Assembly (NCBI GenBank): GCA_036346225.1
Contig: JARFIW010001458.1
Span: 3,534,001 to 3,598,000, forward strand
Length of the DNA: 64,000 nt
Source of the DNA: Platerodrilus igneus
Taxonomy: Eukaryota > Arthropoda > Insecta > Coleoptera > Lycidae
Reading direction: 5' to 3'
Shown here: positions 58,609 through 64,000 of the stretch, piece by piece
How the letters are laid out: each line of letters opens with the position of its first letter
Numbering within the stretch: the first letter of the stretch is position 1
Notes under the pieces: generated by a model
Told to the model about the DNA's origin: nothing
Seen by the model: the letters and a program-made list of their open reading frames with translations, nothing else
The model's database searches: none
Program-made: the position numbers and the translations under genes

Positions 58609-59151
58609 CAGTGGGCGCTGTAGCTTTCAAAGGGGGCGGTAGCGAGTACAAGGGCAAAAGGAAGGCGTTAGGAGGATCAAGGGGGGCGTTCGTGACGTAC
58701 TTACCTTTTTAGAAAATAAATATATTCAAATACTTTGAAAATACCTAGTTGGCATGAATAGACAGTTTATTTAGCTATCTAAAATGTCTATGTTATTGTT
58801 ATCGAGAAAATATACTTTAAAACATTTAATTCAGCATTAGGTCTATGAATACCTAATTCCGTTTAATATTGTCCGCAACAAGTCTTTGCAAGTTGATAAG
58901 CAAAGACGCGATATGACTTGCTTACAAAGTGCACCGGCATCGCAAACAAGATAAAACATACAAGTTGATGCTTGTATGAAATCAAACGTATAAAAGGCAG
59001 GGATAGCTCTAGTAATGTGTTATTATTTTTGTGTGCTTTGCAAATAATCCATGTTCGTGAGTGATAAGTTTTATAAGTCATTATAACCATTAATTTTATA
59101 ATTATCTATAAATTCGTTGAAAAGTTAATTTATTTTAAACCGTGGCAAGTT

Positions 59152-60931
59152 TTGGATTTCAAAATGTTTGAATCTAAGAAGAAATGCCGGCAGTACAGTC
59201 TTTTGTATTTGAAATATGGATTTACGCACTCTCCTGTAAACCCATCATTACCCATGTGTTTACTTTGCCAAAAAGTTTTCTCAAATGAAGCCATGAAGCC
59301 TTCTAGGCTACAAGAACATTTAAATAAAATGCATACTGATAAAAAGGACAAAGATTTGTCCTATTTTCAAGAACTGCAGAAGAAATATTTGAAACAGCCA
59401 ACTATATCAAACCTATTTGCGTCGTCTTCTAAACAAGAAGATGATGTACTACGAGCATCATATAACATTTCATTGTTAATCGCAAAACGGGAAAACCACA
59501 TACCATTGGCGAGGAACTTATCTTGCCGGCAGTCAGAGAGGTAATAAAACTGTTCTTCATCATAAGACATCGGCAGATGTCATCAGAAAATTCCTCTGAG
59601 TAATAACTCAGTGCAAAGGAGAATAGACGAAATGGCTCAAGACGTTGAAATATCATTATGCGATTACTTAAAACTTGCAATTTTTCCATTCAACTTGATG
59701 AATCCACTCTACCAAATAACGAAGTACTGCTGTTATCATACGTTCGGTTCATAAAAGACGAAAAATTTATCAAGAGTTATTATTTGCAAAAAATTTGGAA
59801 ACTGATACAAAGGGAGAAACGATATTTAATACCATGAGTACATTTTTTCTAGAGAAAGAAATACCTATGCATAATATTTTGTCGGCAGCTACTGATGGTG
59901 CTCCAGCAATGACGGGACGTCATAAGGGTTTCATAGCTCATTTGAAACAAGCAGTACCAAATGTACTCGCTATACATTGTATTATTTATCGTCAGCACTT
60001 GGTTGCAAAAAATCTGAACGAACGTTTGCATTCGTCGCTTCATTACGTTATTAGAGCAGTAAATACGATTAGAAGCAATTCATTGCATGACAGATTATTT
60101 AGCCAACTTTGTAGTGAAAATGATGAAGATTACAATCGCTTGCTGCTGCACGCAGAAGTTCGTTGGCTCTCAAAAGGTACTTGTTTGAACCGTTTTTTTC
60201 AACTATTTGATTCAGTACTGGACTTTCTTGAAAACAGAAACGAAAAATTGCGCGAAAACCTGATTATACATAAAAATGACATCGCTTATTTGACAGACTT
60301 GTTTAAAATATTTAATGACGTCAATTTACAATTGCAAGGTGACGAATTGAATTTAACTAAAACAAAAAACGTCATAGCTGCTTTTGTGGGAAAACTTCTT
60401 CTATTCAAACGAAATCTAGGGAGAGGTGAATACAGCCACTTTCCCACATTATCAGCAGTCTCTGCAAAACATGAAGATTTACTTACTTACTGCCAACACT
60501 TGGACGTTCTTCATGTTGATTGTGTAGAGCGATTCCAGGATATTTTAAACATGAATATACCGGGTTGGGTTTTAGATCCTTTCGCAAATGCAGATACAGC
60601 AGAATCATCAAATTTAGAAGAGGAACTCGTAGAACTCACAACTAACGAAGAACTAAAAGTAAAATTCAGAATTGGATATCAAGAGTTCTGGCTTCAAAAA
60701 CCAATACCAGTTCTTTACCCTGGATTGAGGTCAAGAGTACAGATATTTTTAATTGCATTTCCTTCATCTTATTTGGCTGAGCGTGGGTTCAGTGCAGTAG
60801 CTAATTTATTGCCTAAGAAAAGGAACAGACTGCACATTACTGAACGTGGCGATTTGCGGCTGATGTTAACGAAATTGGAACCCGACATTAGCAAATTGTT
60901 AAAACTTCACCAGCCTCAACTATCTCATTAA
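59152..60931 (+). pseudogene. hAT transposase (ZBED/SCAND3-like), two frameshifts
   Basis: The N-terminal frame 59152-59544 has a BED-type finger (MCLLCQKVFS ... LQEHLNKMH, C2H2 arrangement). A shift near 59485 leads to EELILPAVREVIKTVL and FSIQLDEST (first catalytic Asp region), and a second shift near 59778 to the 378-codon frame ending 60931. That part has ATDGAPAMTGRHKGF (second Asp), HCIIYRQHLVAK (C/H block), LHAEVRWLSKG, and the C-terminal hATC dimerisation region AFPSSYLAERGFSAVANLL and KKRNRLHITERGDLRL. Both shifts are single-base and may be recent or sequencing-related. An intact enzyme would excise and reinsert the element via a hairpin mechanism. Confidence 0.92.
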
Positions 60932-61095
60932 TTTTTCTTCTTAATCTTTTTTCTGTTCATTATGTATTCATATTTAAGTTTTTAATAAACAAGTTTGTAC
61001 TACATTTGATAGTCGTTTTAATTAAGGTTTACTTTTGCGATTTTTAATATATATACCTTGTCCAGTCAAAAGTGCAACGTTCGTATATGAGTATC

Positions 61096-61097
<2 letters not shown>

Positions 61098-61147
<50 letters not shown>
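61098..61147. repeat. (TA)n tract inside hAT
   Basis: TA run in the 3' non-coding part of the hAT element, unrelated in position to the module borders. Confidence 0.9.
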
Positions 61148-61151
<4 letters not shown>

Positions 61152-61272
61152 AGATAGATACTATGCAACAATATTTTAATATTCGTTATAATGCACTATG
61201 ATGAGGAGGGGGGCGTTGGAAGTTTTTTTCCAGTAGAGGGGGCGGTGGTTCAGAAAAGGTTGGGAACCTCTG

Positions 61273-61280
61273 GTCTAATG
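61273..61280 (+). repeat. hAT target-site duplication, right
   Basis: GTCTAATG, second copy. Confidence 0.92.
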
Positions 61281-61675
61281 CTTCCATAAAATAGTGTACA
61301 TTTCCAGATGCACTAGATCTATAAATAGTGATAATAGCTATATTTTCCTTTTTTAAGTGAATGCCACAAAACTCGGCAGCGATTCACTTGTAAATGATTC
61401 TAATTCAATCACCTCATATACTAAACTATTGTTTATATAGATTGCAGTGCCTCCACGACGCGCAGTAGAGATCTGCAGTAGCCGAAAACCAAATAATATT
61501 TCGAAAATATGCAGCACCCTAGTTGATATTTTTCCAGCCAATGCTCTGACAGACACACTATGTCATATTTTTTATCACTAATGAAGTACGATAAATTTTC
61601 CACTTAATTAGCTAAACCCTGAATGTTAATATGAAATAGTTTTATGGTACTTTCAAATGAATTTATATTGTTAAC
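61281..61675 (-). pseudogene. LINE AP endonuclease, N-terminal part
   Basis: Minus strand begins IKLFHINIQGLAN (the N-terminal NIQG motif), then YDIVCLSEHWLEK (catalytic Glu block), RRGGTAIYINN, and ends IITIYRSSASGN near the hAT junction. Two or three frame changes and a stop are visible. It continues across the hAT at 58568. Confidence 0.85.
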
Positions 61676-61689
61676 ATTTTGGTAATTTA

Positions 61690-62815
61690 ATGATCTTGAG
61701 CTGACTGAACACGCGTTGTTCGTCTTTGAAAAAACCTATTCACCTTGACTTCAAACGGCCATGTTTCTGGATTTAACGCTTTTTTTAAATTATTGGCTTG
61801 AACAGTTACCTTAAATGACGAGTAACGATCCGGGTACAAGGAGTTTTTTTTTCTACGTCTACTTCTGGAAATCTTTCTTTCAGATATTCTGTAACATTTT
61901 CCACTGTTGTTTGAGGTTCTAATTTAAAAACATGAAGTTCTACAAAACTCTCTGCTGCGTTTAAACTAGCAGCGATATCACTTGGTTTATTCCCAACTAC
62001 AGTTTTTGATCTTCTAGTCGTGAGGCCAACCTGTTGGAATTTGTTTGCATTACCTCTACCATCATCATCTATGTAGATGATTTTTGGAGATCAATTTTTT
62101 GCTGTGCCTGGGCTACTGCTTGTGACACTTTATCGGCACTTATTGCCGTTTTCTGCGATTTGCATTTAAATTTATCAGCCTCTATTGAATTTGCAGCATT
62201 GCTTTGTCTTGCTTGATCAGCAACTTGATATTTGTTATTTATTAAGTTACTAGCCATATTTGTCTTATCTATTGATGCAGTATTGTTAGTATTATTATTA
62301 TGAATAAAAACTGGTTTCTCTGAATGAGTTTTAGACGTACTTGCAACTGCGCTGTACGATTTATGATTATCATTAATATCCGTATTAGAAACCGAATAAA
62401 CAACTTTCGCCTCAATATATTTGAGTTTCTTGGTAAGGATTACCTCATTTTTAAAGACTGCTATTGCAGTATTTTGATGTTCTATAACTTCGTCTTTGCT
62501 TTTAATAATTTCCTTAAGGTATGCGATTTCCATTAGCAATACCTCGTTTGCCATTTGCTGTATTAACGGAGTAGTGGGACTATCCATTACTTCCTTAGAA
62601 GACAACATGTCTGATGTGTCGATTTTTGTTTGAACTTCACAACACTTAATATTGTTTTTACCATATAACAATGTCGATTTTGACAATTTTACACAAGATT
62701 TATGCATTACACTATTACAATTTATACAATGCAAACCACTGGGTGCATTTTGACCGCAACGTTTACACGTTTTCGATAGAGCCGTAGTTAACACTTCCGA
62801 CACATTCTGCGCCAT
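61690..62815 (-). pseudogene. LINE ORF1 with PHD-like zinc finger
   Basis: The frame 62815-62069 (248 codons) begins MAQNVSEVLTT and has CKRCGQNAPSGLHCINC with a following MHKSC, a PHD/ESAT-like zinc-binding pattern. A helical segment LLMEIAYLKEIIKSKDEVIE likely forms a coiled coil, followed by an N/S/T-rich tail. The frame is lost at 62069; further ORF1 text in other frames continues to ~61690. ORF1 proteins of this kind bind the LINE RNA. There is no good match to a host gene. Confidence 0.75.
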
Positions 62816-62823
62816 AACTCGAA

Positions 62824-62884
62824 TAATAATAATAATAATAATAATAACAATAATAATAATAATAATAATAGTGATAATAATAAT
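62824..62884. repeat. (AAT)n tract
   Basis: Imperfect AAT run between the LINE 5' end and another minus-strand LINE 3' block, the same context as at 55889 and 47530. Confidence 0.88.
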
Positions 62885-63540
62885 TACATTAATTCAATTC
62901 AATTTTATTTACATTACCTATGAGTCCACATTAACCATATAAACTTATGTTGGTCGTTTAACTTAAAGTTGGTAAATTATATATTATTTTTTTATTTCTA
63001 CGTATCAATAATTATTAGCTTAAATTTAGTGATCTAATATTGAAACGAAAAGTATTATTAAATAAACAAATTCTTAATTACAATATTTTTTCTATAACTA
63101 GTGGAAATTTCTAGCAACCTACACAACATTAGTTTTTTAATCAACTCTTCTGCTTAAGAACTATATAACTTAAATAATCCTTCCCAGCACACAACAGAGA
63201 ATTTAAAAGGCTGAAGCATTATTGTTACGCAAAAATTAAAATTTTTTAAATAGCTTTGTATGGTGTTACCTATTAATATGTTTGGCTGGTTTGAAGAAAG
63301 GAAATATTACTATTTAAAGAAACCTTTCGCTCCTTTTGAATATTCTCAAGTTTAAAGGCTGCTTTTAGTCTTGCGGTAGTTCATTTCGTAATGTGGGTAC
63401 TAAGTAAGCTAAATATTTTTCGTTGTATAGATTTCTTACTTGTGGAATAACAAATCTTCTTTCTTCTATCTGATATTTATTCATTGTCTTGTGTTTTGCT
63501 AGGTACGTGCTCTTAAAAAGTTTTCAATAATAATTTTATA
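62885..63540 (-). pseudogene. LINE fragment with ORF2 C-terminus
   Basis: A block around 63365-63500 is similar to the ORF2 C-terminal fragment at 55745-55870 (shared AGTCTTGCGGTA and TTACTTGTGG). AATTCAATTCAATTTTATTT at its left end resembles that at 47541. The remainder is AT-rich without a frame. It is a decayed or truncated second LINE copy. Confidence 0.5.
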
Positions 63541-63744
63541 ATGAAACATATATTTTGCAGAAGTCACTAGTTCGCTATTTAGTACTGTCTTTGTGAAGAT
63601 ATAATTTTTGTTATCTTTGTGCACTAGCTTTAATAACTGTTTCTGTATTAAACGAATTTTAGTGAGATGAATATCACTAGCTTACACCCCTACACCGTAT
63701 CTAATTATGTTCCTAACGCTACATTAATTGTTTTTCGTATATGT

Positions 63745-64000
63745 GCTGAATCTCTTAAATAAAATTAACAAAAATAAAATTAGGGTACTAGTAGGTAAAG
63801 GAGGGGAAAATAAATCAAAAACTAGAACGTAAATAGGAAACGAGAACTTACAAAGAGTTAAGGATTTCTGCTACCTACGAAGCCAAATAACGCAAGATGG
63901 AAAAGCTGCAATAGATATAAAACAGAGATTAGTACAAGGCCGTGCTGCATTTAACAAGAAAAAGCAACTACTATGTCTAAATATGACACACATAGAAACA
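63745..64000 (+). pseudogene. LINE reverse transcriptase C-terminal fragment, runs off window
   Basis: The plus-strand frame reads VKDFCYLRSQITQDGKAA, then IKQRLVQGRAAFNKKKQLL. This is the post-catalytic segment of insect endonuclease-reverse transcriptases (family pattern FxYLGSxIT.DG...I..RI...AF). A stop lies upstream near 63818 and there is no catalytic domain in the window. It belongs to a different LINE family from the one at 56-62 kb. Confidence 0.65.

Larger units (their letters stand above)
58577..61272 (+). mobile_element. hAT DNA transposon, 2,696 bp
   Basis: The terminal inverted repeats are CATAGGTTCCCAAC at the left and GTTGGGAACCTCTG at the right (one mismatch). It is bounded by an exact 8-bp duplication, GTCTAATG. 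It carries a plus-strand BED-finger/hATC transposase with two frameshifts. The ends are GC-rich (GGGGGCGG repeats), unlike the surrounding LINE. Compact full-length structure and perfect duplication indicate recent insertion. Confidence 0.95.
55913..62815 (-). mobile_element. Jockey/CR1-like LINE split by a hAT insertion
   Basis: Minus-strand order: ORF1 (62815-62069), endonuclease (61675-61281, then 58568-58017), reverse transcriptase (58015 to about 56230), 3' UTR and (TTA)n tail. The 58577-61272 hAT and one 8-bp duplicate interrupt the endonuclease. Removing them restores continuity of the domain order. Several stops and shifts show it is inactive. No RNase H domain is seen. Confidence 0.88.

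Noticed and set aside
1..64000. CRISPR array
   Set aside because: The tandem repeats seen (27, 30, 54, 71 bp) have no constant repeat/unique spacer alternation, and the DNA is clearly eukaryotic.

Overview
This is a strongly AT-rich, repeat-dominated stretch of an animal nuclear genome, most likely an insect. The reasons are the mix of elements: a Penelope-like retroelement, Polinton/Maverick fragments, Ty3/gypsy elements (one with a lysine-tRNA primer site), mariner transposases of the insect type, a ZBED-like hAT and Jockey/CR1-like LINEs. There is no bacterial-style gene organisation. No complete host gene can be identified. The only hints of cellular or captured genes are a conserved 3'-terminal exon present in three copies, two weak candidate exons, and a broken member of a nuclease-like family.

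Layout. 0.85-4.8 kb: a foldback element of two ~1.9-2.0 kb inverted arms around a short (TA)n. 4.83-14.18 kb: a decayed Polinton/Maverick relic with inverted terminal arms of roughly 3 kb; its core keeps shuffled DNA polymerase B pieces, a DDE integrase pseudogene and an uninterrupted C-terminal half of a packaging ATPase. 14.2-17.6 kb: duplicated end sequence, a frameshifted nuclease-like gene and a gypsy 3' end. 17.6-22.35 kb: mostly non-coding, with two tandem arrays. 22.4-26.29 kb: a degenerate but structurally whole Penelope-like element. 26.3-45 kb: a mosaic bounded by an inverted 2.1-kb module (26.3-28.5 and 38.05-40.1 kb). It contains or adjoins three direct copies of a larger repeat (A at 28.5, B at 36.06, C at 41.1 kb) and three hammerhead-ribozyme units. 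45-47.6 kb: gypsy and LINE fragments. 48-55.7 kb: a truncated mariner joined to a young, internally deleted gypsy LTR element. 55.7-64 kb: LINE fragments, one interrupted by a 2.7-kb hAT with an exact 8-bp target duplication.

The most unusual theme is that (TA)n tracts separate the modules from about 0.8 to 45 kb. At least seven module ends next to a (TA)n tract start with a motif close to TTGCTGTGA, and several carry tandem repeats just inside. The clearest functional signal is a set of type I hammerhead ribozyme motifs. Two lie 519 nt apart in a tandem dimer, which would release a unit-length RNA, as described for animal retrozymes mobilised by Penelope-like elements.
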